From Manihot esculenta (Eukaryota > Streptophyta > Magnoliopsida > Malpighiales > Euphorbiaceae): DNA of 64,000 nucleotides. Below the pieces are notes generated by a model. It had not been told where the DNA came from. It made no database searches and saw only the letters and a program-made list of their open reading frames with translations. Numbering within the stretch: the first letter of the stretch is position 1; each line of letters opens with the position of its first letter. Location: NCBI RefSeq assembly GCF_001659605.2, contig NC_035162.2, positions 29,640,153 to 29,704,152 on the forward strand, given 5' to 3'. Position numbers and translations under genes: made by a program. Positions 46,464-58,112 of this stretch are shown here, piece by piece.

Positions 46464-48020
46464 CCTAGGAGCTTGTATGCATGTTTTGGTTGAGCTAAAT
46501 GCATAATGGCATGAGTTTGAGGCATTTTTGCATGTTTGAACCAAGTTTCTGCCCTTCGGGAGAAACCAGGTTCGACAGCCGAAAGGACTTTCGGCCGCCG
46601 AACCCTCTTGTGGAGGCAACCTTCGGCTGCCGAAGCTTGCCCCCGAAAGGAGACTTTCGTCTCTGTCTGGGAGTTTCGGCCGTTGAAGGTGCCGCCGAAC
46701 ATGCATGAGTTTCGCCTCTGTCTGGGAGTTTCGGCCGCCGAAGGTGCCGCCGAACCTGCCTGACTTTCGGCTCTGGAGGGACTTTCGGCCGCCGAACCTG
46801 CCGCCGAAAGTGCCCTGTCCAGCCTTCTTTTACATGTTTTGCAGGATTGTTTCATGATGTTCTAGGGGGTTTTTGGGGAGTAGTTTAGAGTTATGTTCAT
46901 GTTTGGTTGGTCCCTCATTTGAGTCCACCTGTGTAGGTTCGGACCCGAGGAACCGAGGACCCCAGCTGTGAGTTCAGCTGCTTCTGAGTCAGTAGAGCTT
47001 CAGCTAGAGGTGAGTGGAATAACTCTTATGCTTTTAAATAAATGAACCCGTTTTAGCATGATTCACGCATCATGAATGCCATGAGATATTTTAGGTTGTT
47101 TGCATTAGAAATCACGAATATGTTGCATTTGCATAATATGTTGATGATGTGGATGAATGTTGAATGATCCTTTAGTCCTCGTATGTTATGATATGATGAT
47201 GATACGGTACGAAAGACCAGTGAGGCCCATTCTACTCCCCTGGCACTATGTAAGAGAAAGACCAGTGAGGCCCATTCTACGCCCCTGGCATTATGGAATG
47301 TTGTGTCATGCTATGTTATGATTATGTAAGAGAAAGACCAGTGAGGCCCATTCTACGCCCCTGGCACAGTTGAGCCATGTAGAGGACTATTGGTGACAAA
47401 TTCATCCTTGATGTGATTAGTTGTGATGTGATGCATTTCATGTTATCATATGTTTCAAATGTTTTATTATTCTGCACACTGGGCTCTAGTAGCTCACCCC
47501 ATTTCCCTAATCCCCCAGGATTGCAGGTGCGGGCTAGACAGAGAAGTCAAGAAGAGTAAAGTCTTGTAATTGTAATAGTTAGAAAGTGGACATGATAAAT
47601 TGTAAGATGATATAAAAGTTATGAATAGTTATGTCACGTATATGTTGATTATGAGATTGAGGTTTAGAAGTTGTGCTTGACCCTATGGATATTGTAATCC
47701 CTTTTGATACATGATCTTAATGTTTATTGATGTCTATGTTTAGCCAACTCAACACATGTTATGCCACCCATTGGGGGCATTGATGAGATCCCACAGAGGG
47801 GTTAAGTTTATGATTATGGCTATGTTCAGTGCATGCGCAGGTTGAGTTTAGTGTATGAGAAAATGAATGAAAGAAAAGTTTTAACTTTTATATATGTTGT
47901 TGATCATGTATGGGATTAAGCAGGTTCACAGGATGTATGTTTGGCTTGCTACGGGTCCCGGCGGCCTTAAGTCGACCCAGATCCTAGCGCCGATAGCGGT
48001 CCGATTTTCGGGTCGTTACA
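46464..48020 (+). repeat. Solo LTR F, second piece
   Basis: This continues F after H. Palindrome cluster at 46560-46810, acceptor-like CTGTGTAG near 46936, donor-like GAGGTGAGTGG near 47010, three tandem units with CCAGTGAGGCCCATTCTAC...CCTGG at 47213-47368, and acceptor-like CCCCCAG near 47518. It ends GTCGTTACA. Confidence 0.9.
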
Positions 48021-48025
48021 AGAAT

Positions 48026-48939
48026 AAAAGGTTTCAGCCACTCATGGATGAAACAAAACAGAAAATAAAAGGGGAAAGCAAAAGATAAAGAATCGAAGAT
48101 GGAGATGGAGAAGGGAGAGCGCCGGCCACTCCTCCTTGCCTTGGCCGAATGGTGTCTTCTTCCAATCTGCCTTGGATGGCCTCTTTGAGATCTTTAAATA
48201 TGTTTTAAGGTACTGTCTTAGGGTTTCAAGAGGCTGCCCACGTTTTAAGAGGCTGCCCAAAATGCCCTTGGTCCAAGATGTGCCATCCATGCACATGTGT
48301 GAAGGGAAAAACGTGGGGCATGTGTGGCTTGTGCAAGAATGGGTCTTTTGGTCTTTGTTTGCTGCCCAAGTGTCTTCAAGATGCTGCCCAAGGTGCCCAA
48401 GACTTTCCTTCACACTCTCCTTGCCGCCCATGCACTAATAAGGAAGGTGGAGCCTTCTTTGCAATTTGAATTTTGAATGTGCAAGGCATGTAGTGGCAAG
48501 CATGTGATCTTTGGATTTGGCTTCCTTGATAAGCTGGATTTTGAAATTCAAAATTTGAATATGAATCTTGGATATTTGAATTTCAAAATATTTTGCTTAT
48601 TTGGCTCTTCATATGTGGCAACTTGAGACTTGGCTTCTTGAATAAGGAAAAGGCTACTTGGAGATTTGAAATTTGAATTTCAAATTGCTTTAGCTGAATG
48701 TTCTTTCCTTCTTTGCCACTTTTCTTATTTAGAACTTTCCTTATTTAGCTTCACTTGAATTCAACTTGGCAGGCTTGCTCTCCTTTGCTCCATTTAAAGC
48801 AGTTTTAAGGGTATTTTCTCCAAAATGTCCTTTTTCACCATTTTCTGCAAAATAATATCAAAAGCACTAAATTAAGCAGAAAGAATGTAAATAATCATCA
48901 ATAATATCAAGATAAAAAGAACTAAAATATGTCCTATCA
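48026..48939 (-). repeat. G 5' LTR, second piece
   Basis: This continues the G LTR after F (whose AGAAT copy is 48021-48025) to the terminus CCTATCA. With 34048-34870 it gives an LTR of ~1.74 kb. It contains GGAAAGTTC-type direct repeats at 48690-48750 like the U3 of element A. No gene is seen in it. Confidence 0.88.
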
Positions 48940-48944
48940 GCGGA

Positions 48945-51900
48945 CAAGAGGGGCACATGGCACGGGAGTGCCCCAATGTTACCTTGTTGGCTCGGTCTCA
49001 GCAGAGGGCTTCAGGTAGTGTGGCTCAGCCAGTAGCTCCAACCATGTCTCAGGGCAGTGGTCGAGGCAGAGGGAGAGGGTCAGCCTCTTCTTCCGCAGGT
49101 TCCCGCGAAGGAGGTCTGTCAGCTCCAGCTCGGATCTTCACCCTAGCTCAGCAGGAGGCTAACACATCGAACACGGTGGTGTCAGGTACGCTCACTTTTG
49201 AATGTTCTGATGTGTATGCTCTTATGAACCCTGATGCTTTTCTCTTTCTTTTGTTGCATCGAGAGTCGTTGAGAGGTTGGGTTTGATAGTCTCTGGGTTA
49301 AAGTGTCCCCTTTGGGTCAGTGGACCCAAGTGTGATCCATCAATGGCAGAGTCAGTCTGCCGGTATAGTCCAGTTTTTATTGAGGATAGATGCCTTCCAA
49401 CCGACCTTGTGGTTCTAGACTTGACGGATTTTGATGTCATTCTAGGGATGGATTGGCTATCTGCTCATGGTGCTACCTTGGACTATAGAGACAAGGTAGT
49501 TAGGTTCAGAGGTCATGATGGGTCAGAGGTTGTCTTTAGAGGGGACAGAGTAGGGATACCTAGAGGTTAGATATCAGCCCTACAGGCTCATAGGTTGTTC
49601 AGGAGAGGTTGTCAAGGGTTTCTTGCTCATGTTATAGAGCATAGCAGTCAGGTCAGGGAACCAGCTTCAGTGCCCGCAGTCAGAGAGTTCTTAGATGTTT
49701 TTCCAGACGAGCTTCCAGGACTACCACCTGCTAGGGAGATAGAGTTTGAAATAGAAGTGATGCCTGGAACCAGACCGATCTCTATCCTTCCCTATAGGAT
49801 GGCACCTGCAGAGTTGAAAGAGTTGAAAGATTAGCTGCAAGAGTTGGTACATAAGGGTTTCATCTGACCGAGTACCTCCCCTTGGGGTGCTCCAGTGCCG
49901 TTTGTAAAAAAGAAGGATGGATCCCTAAGATTTTGTATCGACTACAAGCAGTTGAACAAAGTCACTACCAAGAACAAGTATCCTCTACCCAGGATCGACG
50001 AGCTATTTGACCAGCTAGCAGGAGCAGGTTGTTTATCCAAGATAGATATGAGATCTGGGTACCACCAGCTAAGAATCAGAGAAGAAGATGTGTCAAAGAC
50101 GGCGTTCAGGACCAGATATGGGCACTATGAGTTCCTAGTGATGCCGTTTGAGCTAACCAATACCCCTGCAGCATTCATGGACCTCATGAACAGAGTTTTT
50201 AGTTTGTATCTGGATCACTTTGTTATCGTTTTCATTGATGATATCTTAGTGTATTTCAAAAATGCAGAGGAGTATGCCCATCATCTGAGGACAGTGTTGC
50301 AGACCCTAAAAGAACACGGCTTGCATGCTAAGTTCTCCAAGTGTGAATTCTGGTTAAGGAGCATCTCATTCTTGGGGCATGTTGTGTCAGAAAAAGGAAT
50401 TGAAGTGGACCCCAAGAAGATAGAAGCTGTAGCTAACTGGCCCATACCCACTACAGTTACAGAGATTAAAAGCTTTTTAGGTTTGGCAAGTTACTACAGG
50501 AGGTTCATTCAGGACTTCTCCAAAATTGCCGCTCCTATGACCGGATTGACCAAGAAGAATCAGAGGTTTGTGTGGTCTGATCAGTGCGAGGAAAGCTTTG
50601 AAGAGCTGGAGAAAAGGTTAACGTCAGCACCGGTGTTAGCTCTGCCTACCAGTAATGAAGACTTCACAGTGTTTTGTGATGCGTCCCGTGTGGGACTAGG
50701 TTGTGTGTTGATGCAAAATGAGAGGGTAATTGCTTATGCTTCTAGGCAGCTGAAGAAGCATGAGTGGAATTATCCTACACATGATCTAGAGATGGTAGTT
50801 GTGATCTTTGCACTCAAGATGTGGAGGCATTACCTTTATGGGGTAAGATGTGAGATCTTTACAGATCATAAGAGTTTGCAGTACATCTTGAGTCAGAGAG
50901 AGTTGAATCTGAGGCAGAGAAGATGGGTAGAACTGCTTAGTGACTATGATTGCAAGATCCAGTACCATCCGGGTAAGGCAAATGTTTTGGCAGATGCCCT
51001 AAATCGAAAATCACTTGGTAGTTTATCCCATGTTACGGCAGAGAGAAGACCGGTGGTGAGGGAATTTTATAAGCTCTTTAAGGAAGGGCTGCAGTTGGAG
51101 TTGTCTGGTACAGGTGCTTTGATAGCCCAGATGAGAGTGACACCCATGTTTCTGGAGCAGGGGCTTAGAAACAGCATGAGGACCCCAAGTTGGTGAAGAT
51201 AGCAAGAGCAGTCTAGGCAGGCAAGAATGAAGAGTTCAGATTTGACAGCAAAGGGATCCTTCACTATGGGAGCAGGTTATGTGTACCAGATGACATGAGT
51301 CTGAAGGGAGACATTATGAGGGAAGATCATAATGCTAGATACAACATTTACCCTGGAGCCACCAAAATGTATCAGGATCTGAAAAGAGTCTATTGGTGGC
51401 CAGCTATGAAGAGAGAGGTGGCACAGTTCGTGTCCGCCTGTGAAGTATGTCAGAGGGTGAAGCTGGAACATCAGAAGCCGGCTGGAATGCTTAATCCACT
51501 ACCGATTCCAGAATGGAAATGGGAGAATGTTGCAATGGACTTCGTGGTGGGGTTACCGGCAACGTCCGACAGACTAGACTCCATATGGGTGATTGTGGAC
51601 AGACTGATCAAATCTGCTCACTTCATCCCTGTCAGGAGTGGCTATTCTGTGGACAAATTGGCGCAGGTGTTTGTTGATGAAGTTGTCAAGTTGCATGGGG
51701 CTCCCGTTTCAATAGTGTCAGATAGGGGACCCCAGTTCACCTCCAGGTTTTGGCAGAGTCTGCAGCATGCTATGGGTACCAGGCTAGATTTTAGCACTGC
51801 TTTCCATCCACAGACTGACGGACAGTCAGAGAAGACCATCCAGACAATTGAAGATATGCTCAGAATGTGTGTGCTAGATTTTGGCAGTTCTTAGAGGTAG

Positions 51901-52572
51901 CATCTACCCTTGGTGGAGTTTGCCTACAATAACAGCTATCATGCTAGCACAGGGATGGCTCCATATAAAGCTTTGTATGGAAGGAAGTGCAGGTCACCTG
52001 TCTGCTGGGAAGAAGTTGGAAAAAGAGCCTTAGCAGGGCCTGAGCTTGTAGAGATCACCAGCAGAGTAGTGCCCATTATCAGAGAAAGAATCAGAATTGC
52101 TATGAGTCGGCAGAAGAGTTATGCAGATGTCCGCATGAAGTATGTAGAGTTTCAGGAGGGAGATATGGTGTTGCTCAAGGTGTCTCCTATGAAAGGGGTG
52201 ATTCATTTTGGAAAGAAAGGTAAGCTAGCTCCATGGTACATCAGACCCTTTGAAATCTTGCAGAAGATTGGGAATGTATCGTACAAGTTGGACTTACTTG
52301 CTTTAATGGAGAGACTTCATCCGATTTTCCATGTTTCCATGTTACGGAAGTTCATGTCAAATCCGGGCAAGGTTCTTAATGAGCCTGATTTGGAGATCCT
52401 AGGAGATCTCACCTATGTTGAGCAGCCAGTGCGGATCCTAGACACGCAGATCAGAAATCTGAGGAACAAGGAAATCCCAATAGTGAAAGTCCTTTGGAAT
52501 CACCACAACATAGAAGAATGTACCTGGGAGACACGAGAGTTCATGCTCCAGCAATACCCTTATCCCTTCTAA
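48945..52572 (+). pseudogene. D pol, heavily decayed
   Basis: It resumes in the zinc knuckle after G and carries protease (damaged: the DPGASHSF region reads DPDAFLF near 49230), RT ([11 protein letters not shown] at ~49940, FIDDILVYF at ~50233), RNase H ([10 protein letters not shown] at ~50680), integrase ([11 protein letters not shown] ~51440, MDFVVGLP ~51537, SDRGPQFTS ~51720, TDGQSEKTIQ ~51820) and a readable chromodomain-like tail ending YPYPF at 52572. Stops include TAG at 49832-49834, TGA at ~49866, TAG at 51214-51216, and TAG twice at 51892-51900; there is a one-base deletion near 51165. Confidence 0.92.
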
Positions 52573-52646
52573 GGTTAGTGTTTTATGTTTTTATGTGTGC
52601 TTCCTTGTAGCTTTTGTTTGTTTGTTGAACATTTGGGGACGAATAT

Positions 52647-52663
52647 TCTTAAGGGGGGAAGAA
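52647..52663 (+). promoter_or_regulatory. PPT of element D
   Basis: The purine run AAGGGGGGAAGAA precedes the 3' LTR. The upstream inverted repeat is decayed (ACATTTGGGGACGAATAT). Confidence 0.88.
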
Positions 52664-54916
52664 TGTAATACCCGGCTAGATCCTAACATCGAAATTCCCA
52701 CCTTCCGGGGGAATCTCCGTAAGAATCTGGAATTCTCGGATGTCGAAGCCTTCTAGAAGGGTAAAATAAAGGTTTTCTAAAATGTTTTTATATGTTTTAT
52801 GGTTTTAACGAAGAAAGAAAATTGAGTTTTGAAAGAAAAAGCCATGGAGGGAAAAACCCAGGTTCGGCCGCCAAACTTCAAGTTTGGCCGCCGAACATAA
52901 GGAGCTTGCGGAAGCTCTTTTGGCCTCCGAAGGTGGTCTAGCCAGCCACATATAAAAGGCTCCTTGTCCGAAAATGGGCGAGTTTTCTCTCTCTATTTTC
53001 GGGCATAGGTGAGATTTCACCCTCCCATGGTTGGTTTTGTGTTTTCCTTCAATCCCTTCAAGTTTTGATGATTTTTTACTTTGTTTTGAAGATTTTTAAG
53101 CTAGGATCAAAGTTTTGAAGCTTGGAGACCCCCGGAGCTCGATTTCTCCCAACCTCCAAGTTTGGATCACCTCTCCTCTCGATCTTCAAGAGGTAAGCAT
53201 AGATCCTCACCTTCTTTTATGTTTTAAGGAAATTTTGAGGGGTTTTAAGGGTTTTAATGCATGTTTAGAGTAGATGTAAAATGTTAGGGTTTATGTTAGT
53301 TAAATGATAAATGTATGTTTATGTGACGCTATGTTGATGTTTGTTGGGGTTTAGGCTAGTTTTATGCCCCTATATGCTTGAATAAGTGTTTATGCATGTT
53401 TTAGAATAGTTGAATGCATGTTGGAAAGTTTTGGGTGGCTGGATGAGTGAGGCGGAGTCGGGTTCGGCCCTTCGAGAGGACCTAGGTTCGGCCGCCAAAG
53501 CCAGTTTCGACCGCCGAACCTGTCTGTGGAGGCAATTTTGGCCGCCTAAACTCGCCCCCGAAAGTTGGGACTTTCGGCTCTGGAGGGGAGTTTCGGCCGC
53601 CAAACCTGCCCCCAAAGGTTGTGACTTTTAGATCTGTAGGGACTTTCGGCCGTCGAACCTTGCCCCCGAAAGTGCCTGACTTTCAGATCTGTAGGGACCT
53701 TCGGCCGCCGAACCTGCCGCCAAAAGTCCCCTGCCCAGCTTTCCTTTGCTTGTTTTCTATGCATGTTTCATGATGTTTTAGGGGGTTTTTGGGGAGTTGT
53801 TTAGAGTCATGTTAGAGTATGTTGGTCCCTCATTTGAGTCCATCTGTGTAGGATCGGACCTGAGGAACCGAGGTGATCAGCAGTGAGATAGCTGCTACAG
53901 AGTTAGTTCAGAGTCAGCCAGAGGTGAGTAGAACATAACTCTTTCTTTTTTCTAAAGCAATCAAACTTTTAAGCATGCTCATGCATCATGGATACCATGT
54001 TTATGTATTAGGCTATTTGCATTAAATTTCACGAATATGTTGCATTGCATATTTTGTTGTTGGTGTGGATGGAACAGAGGAAGACCCACTAGTCCTCGAT
54101 ATGATATGAGATGGAAAGTCCAGGTGTGGCCTGCACTACGCCCCTGGCAATATGTATGAGAAAGTCCAGGTGTGGCCTGCACTATGCCCCTGGCAATATG
54201 TATGAGGAAGTCCAGGTGTGGCCTGCACTACGCCCCTGGCACACAGCTTATGTTATGTAATAGAAGTCCTGAGGAGCTCCATCGAGGGCCGGGCACAGAG
54301 TAGAGGGAGTTTTGGATCATGTTCATCCTTGATGTGAATTGTCTGTGTTGTAATGCATTTCATGAAAGCATATGCTTAATTAAATTATTTTCACTGTTCT
54401 GCTCATTGGGCTCTTATAGCTCACCCCTTTCCCCTAACTTCCAGATTTGCAGGGTCAGAGATAGCACAGGAAGTCAGCAAGGGTAATGGCTATGTATATG
54501 TAATAGATTAGTAGTGGACATGTAATGTAAAATAATGTAACCTAATGTAAAATAAAGTGATGTTTTATGGATTAGTATTGTGCTTGGCCCTAACAGTAGT
54601 GGTAATCCCTTTTGTACATGATCTGTATGTAATGTTTTTAATGATGTTATCTGATGAACCCAGCTTGATCTATGAAATGTGGGCCCGACTAGAGCATTTG
54701 ATGAGGGCTCTAGTATGGGGTTTTATGATTGCAGATATAATGTATGTGCAGGTCAAGCTTGGTGAAAGAAAAGTTTAAGTTTTTATGGAAATGTATGATC
54801 ATATATGGGATTTTATCAGATGTACAGGATGTTTAGTAGGCTTGCTACGGGTCCCGGCGACCTTAAGTCGATCTGGATCCTAGCGCCGATAGCGGTCCGG
54901 TTTCCGGGTCGTTACA
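52664..54916 (+). repeat. D 3' LTR (2253 bp)
   Basis: It starts TGTAATACCCGG and ends GTCGTTACA. TATA 52951-52958, donor-like AAGAGGTAAG with GT at 53193, palindromes at 53460-53720 partly eroded (CCGCCAAA for CCGCCGAA), acceptor-like CTGTGTAG near 53853, three tandem units at 54114-54243. It differs from the 5' LTR at many positions, consistent with an older insertion than E, H or I. Confidence 0.92.
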
Positions 54917-55753
54917 TAATCCTTCTTTATGCATCAAAGAAAGGGAGTCATAACTGCAATGTCCAAACCTCTTATGCCATAATTTAGATTCATCAATTTT
55001 AAAAAAGCTTAATGACTTCTTCACACCATTCCAACTTAACGGAAAATTTTTATCAACCATAGGCAATCTAGCAATTAGTTCATTTTTTCCATCAAGATAT
55101 AATAATCAACACTTTTAAAATACAAAGTAGAGCCATTCAAAAGCATTTAAGCTACACTAAGCAAGTTTTGTGCCAAACTTGGAATAAATAGCACATTTTG
55201 AATGGGTTTCATACCTTACTTAGTTTGAATAATAATAATACCTTTTTATTGAGCTTCAACAATAGTTCCATTACCCAACTTCATCTTTGTCTCGCATGTC
55301 TTGTTAAGCTTAGTGAAAATACTTTCATCCTTTATCATATGTATTGTACAACTACTATCAATGAACCATACATGTTTGCTTGCCATCATAGGATTTTATG
55401 CCACCATAAGTAATTTTCCCAATATTTAGTTTTCTTCATCCTCTTTGGTGTAATTGGCTTATTGCACATTCTTTCCTTGAGTTTGGCTTTGTTTCTGTTT
55501 GCAATTTCTCTTAATCTGGACAAGTTTCTTGCAAAAATGGCATTGAATTGGAGCTTTACCTTTGAAACAACAATCCTTTTCAAAATTATTGGTTCTAGAG
55601 CAAAACTTGCATGGAGGAAACTTTCCTTTTTGTCTGAATATGAAGTCGTTGCTATGCCTTTACTTTTATCACCCTTGTCATTGCTTCCCTACTTTACTCT
55701 TTGTTGCCTTTCTTTCATTTGTCCCTTGCTTGGAGAGCATCTTCAGAGACATC
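54917..55753 (-). pseudogene. J segment: gag knuckle, protease, GAG-pre-integrase
   Basis: On the minus strand from 55753: the gag C terminus with a knuckle CKFCSRTNNFEKDC (~55580-55625; Asn replaces the zinc-binding His) and a second degraded C-x2-C, then a protease region WFIDSSCTIHM (~55345-55375, where D-S/T-G is usual) with LGNGTIV (~55270) and LFIPSLAQNLLSV, and the GAG-pre-integrase motif LWHKRFGHCSYDSL (~54955-55000). Several stops intervene. The first five bases, TAATC, are the right target copy of D. The left continuation is at 19252. Confidence 0.85.
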
Positions 55754-58035
55754 GGTAACGACCCCAAAATGGACCGTCACCGGCGCTAGGATTCAGGTCG
55801 GCTTAAGGCCGCCAGAACCCGTAGCAAGCCTGCTATACTCTCTGTGTACCTGTAAACCTCATACATGATCATACATTTTCTGTGAAAATAAAACTCTTTG
55901 CTGAACCAAGGCTTAACCTGTGCATGCACTATCTCTGTACTCTGTACTCATGTACTCTGTACTCTGTATCCCTGACTAGAGCTTGCTCTAGATGGGTTAA
56001 CTCATACCTGTTAAGCCTGGTTTTCACATACAGGAAAACATATATACATATACAGATCATGTACAATACATACATTACTAGGTCTAGGTCAAGCAACAAC
56101 TATTACATTTCTTTACTATTACATGTCCACTCTAAGCTATTACAGATCTCTTTACTTTTCCTGTACTCTGCTGGACTGTCTCTGTACACTGTACACTGAA
56201 CCTGCAAAACTGGGGTTAAGGGAGTGGGATGAGCTCTATAGCCCAGTGAGTAGAACAATAAAACATCTCAGGAAAATATGATCTCATGGAATGCACCATA
56301 TCACAGACAAGCCACATCAAGAGTAAACCTGTCACCACATAGTCCCAGTAACTCTGTGCCAGGGCGTAGTCAAAGGCTCCTGGACTTCCTGTCATATATG
56401 TATATGTGTATATAACACCATTGTACTTACCATTGCCAGGGCGTAGTCAAAGGCTCCTGGACTTTGCTATACCTGCCAGGGCGTAGTCAAAGGCTCCTGG
56501 ACTTTGCTATACTTGCCAGGGCGTAGTCAAAGGCTCCTGGACTTCCTGTCTGAGACTATTGGATCATTCAGCATTCACTCACATCATCAAATAACAATGC
56601 AATGCAACATATTCGTGAATACTAATGCAATCAACCTATGGCATAATCATGATGCATGAGATATGCTAAAAGCAGTTTGTAATTCAATTTAAAGTCATAA
56701 GTTTAGTTCCACTCACCTCTGGCTCTGGACTGACTCACTCTGCAGGTTCTGAACCTCTGGAGCAGTACTCACTGCTGCTCTCTCTGGTTCCTCTGGTCTG
56801 TACCTATACAGATAGACTCAAATGAGGGACCAAACTAACGTATCAATACCTCTATTAAACTTCCCAAGACTCCCCTTAAACTCACTCTAATAGTCATGCA
56901 AAGCAAGCAAAGGAAAGCTGGACAGAACACTTTCGGCGGCAGGTTCGGCGGCCGAATGTCCTCTCCAGAGACGAAACTCAAGCACCTTCGGCGGCCGAAT
57001 CTCTATGTTCGGCGGCCGAACCCTTTCGGGGGCAAGTTTCGGAGGCCACAAGGCACTCCAAAGACGAAAGTCTCTAACCTTCGGCGGCACCTTCGGCGGC
57101 CGAATCCCCCAAACAGAGCCGAACATGCACAACTCGCGGGGGCAAGCTATGGCAGCCTAAGCCACCATGCAAGAGGTTCGGCGGCCGAATGAACCTTCGG
57201 CTGCCAAACCTGAGTTCATCCAGAACTCAGCTTCAACGGCAAACCATCTCCTTCTTCCTTTCAATAACTCCAAACATGCATATACCAATTCCTCAACACA
57301 CATATACATAAGTATATGATCACAGGGGTCCAAAACTATCTAATAACCCCAAACAACAAATCAAACATAACACATAAACATGTATACATGCATAAATCAT
57401 CAAAACTCCCATTTAAAACCTCAACATGCATCTCTCTCTCCCCAACTCCCATAAAACCTGCAGAAACATATACACATGTTCAAGAGCATCACTTACCTCC
57501 TGGAACAAGAAGATGAGTGATCTAAACAAAGGAAAACGGATCAACTCTTCTCAAACTCTCAAACTCTCTCAAACTCACTTTTTTTTGCTTCAAAACAGTC
57601 AAACCCCTTGTGAATGCTCAAAACTCTCTGCATGAGCTGCTTAAACTCAGCAAATACAGCATAGGAGACGTGGCAAACTTCTGGACATGATCTGGTGATC
57701 ACACCTGTCCAAAAGGCTGACTCAGGGATACAAACCTGCTGGCTAAGCAACTCAGCTTCGGCTGCCGAATCGCATGCAAAACCATGCAACATTCGGGGGC
57801 CGAACCTGAACTTCGGAAGCCGAACATTGGGCACTTTCGGCGGCCGAACTTATCTTCGGCGGCCGAACTTGGCTCCTCTGCCTTGGTTCATTTCAACTCA
57901 AAACTCAAAACGTAAAACCAGAAAACACCTCATAACATATAGAAACCATAACTCCTACCCTTATATAGAATCCCAACACCCCGGATTCCATCAGACAAAA
58001 GAAATTCCGGTGCCGGATTCTAACCGGGTATTACA
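55754..58035 (-). repeat. I 3' LTR (2282 bp)
   Basis: It is bounded by GTAACGACCCC (first T mutated) and GGGTATTACA on the plus strand. The minus-strand TATATAA is near 57961-57967, donor-like GAGGTAAGTG at 57491-57500, middle acceptor-like TATAG near 56804, donor-like GAGGTGAGTGG near 56710-56720, acceptor-like TAACCCCAG near 56210. It is a diverged subfamily of the D/E/H LTR: same layout, different sequence in much of U3 and in the tandem units. Confidence 0.92.
56346..56545 (-). repeat. Tandem hairpin-like units in I 3' LTR
   Basis: Four units carry GCCAGGGCGTAGTCAAAGGC and CCTGGACTT on the plus strand, spaced about 40 bases apart except for a longer gap after the first. The same array starts again at 63828 in the 5' LTR and runs off the window. 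Confidence 0.9.
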
Positions 58036-58052
58036 TTCTCCCCTCCTTAAGA
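58036..58052 (-). promoter_or_regulatory. PPT of element I
   Basis: The minus strand reads CTTAAGGAGGGGAGAA next to the 3' LTR, a variant of the E/H tract, again preceded by a GGACGAATGTT block. Confidence 0.88.
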
Positions 58053-58112
58053 ACATTCGTCCTCGGATGTTCCTAAAACATACAAAAACAAAACACAAGG
58101 AGGAAACTAACC

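Larger units (their letters stand above)
34871..48020 (+). mobile_element. Solo LTR F of the chromovirus family
   Basis: F starts TGTAATACCCGG, ends GTCGTTACA, and has perfect AGAAT target copies (34866-34870 and 48021-48025). Pieces 34871-35649 and 46464-48020 together make one LTR of ~2336 bases with no internal region, so F is a solo LTR left by LTR-LTR recombination. It was later split by H. TATA box 35227-35234, donor-like AAGAGGTAAG with GT at 35468, palindrome clusters at 35040-35190 and 46560-46810, tandem units at 47213-47368. Confidence 0.92.
32220..48939 (-). mobile_element. Athila/Tat-like element G, gag-only
   Basis: G begins TGACTCGCAGTTG, ends CCTATCA, and is flanked by perfect GCGGA copies (32215-32219 and 48940-48944). 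It lies minus strand in D gag. It has a tRNA-Asp PBS, a 5' LTR (split by F), a gag of Athila/Tat type and only a stub of 3' LTR. Pol, the PPT and most of the 3' LTR are deleted between 32401 and 32404. Without F and H it measures about 3.6 kb. Confidence 0.9.
19258..54916 (+). mobile_element. Chromovirus D (full element with nested inserts)
   Basis: D starts TATAACACCCGG (family consensus TGTAATACCCGG), ends GGGTCGTTACA, and is flanked by perfect TAATC copies (19253-19257 and 54917-54921) inside copia J. It keeps both LTRs, a tRNA-Met PBS, a gag remnant, a decayed pol and a PPT. Elements E (in its 5' LTR) and G (in its gag zinc knuckle) account for most of its 35.7 kb; without them it is about 9 kb. 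Many lesions make it one of the older family members here. Confidence 0.92.
13585..55753 (-). mobile_element. Copia element J, host of the nested cluster
   Basis: Four minus-strand segments (54922-55753, 18235-19252, 16155-17014, 13585-13935) give, in order, gag zinc knuckle, protease, GAG-pre-integrase, integrase, RT and RNase H of a single Ty1/copia element. Pairs of segments join in frame when inserts K and D and one copy of each target duplication are removed. No LTR of J is visible. Its gag start is cut by element I at 55754 and its 3' end by element M at 13584. It is the oldest layer of the nest. Confidence 0.85.

Noticed and set aside
56346..56545. Regularly spaced repeats resembling a CRISPR array
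   Set aside because: The units are tandem direct repeats with nearly constant spacer sequence, lie inside an LTR of a plant retrotransposon and recur in the other LTR; there are no cas genes.
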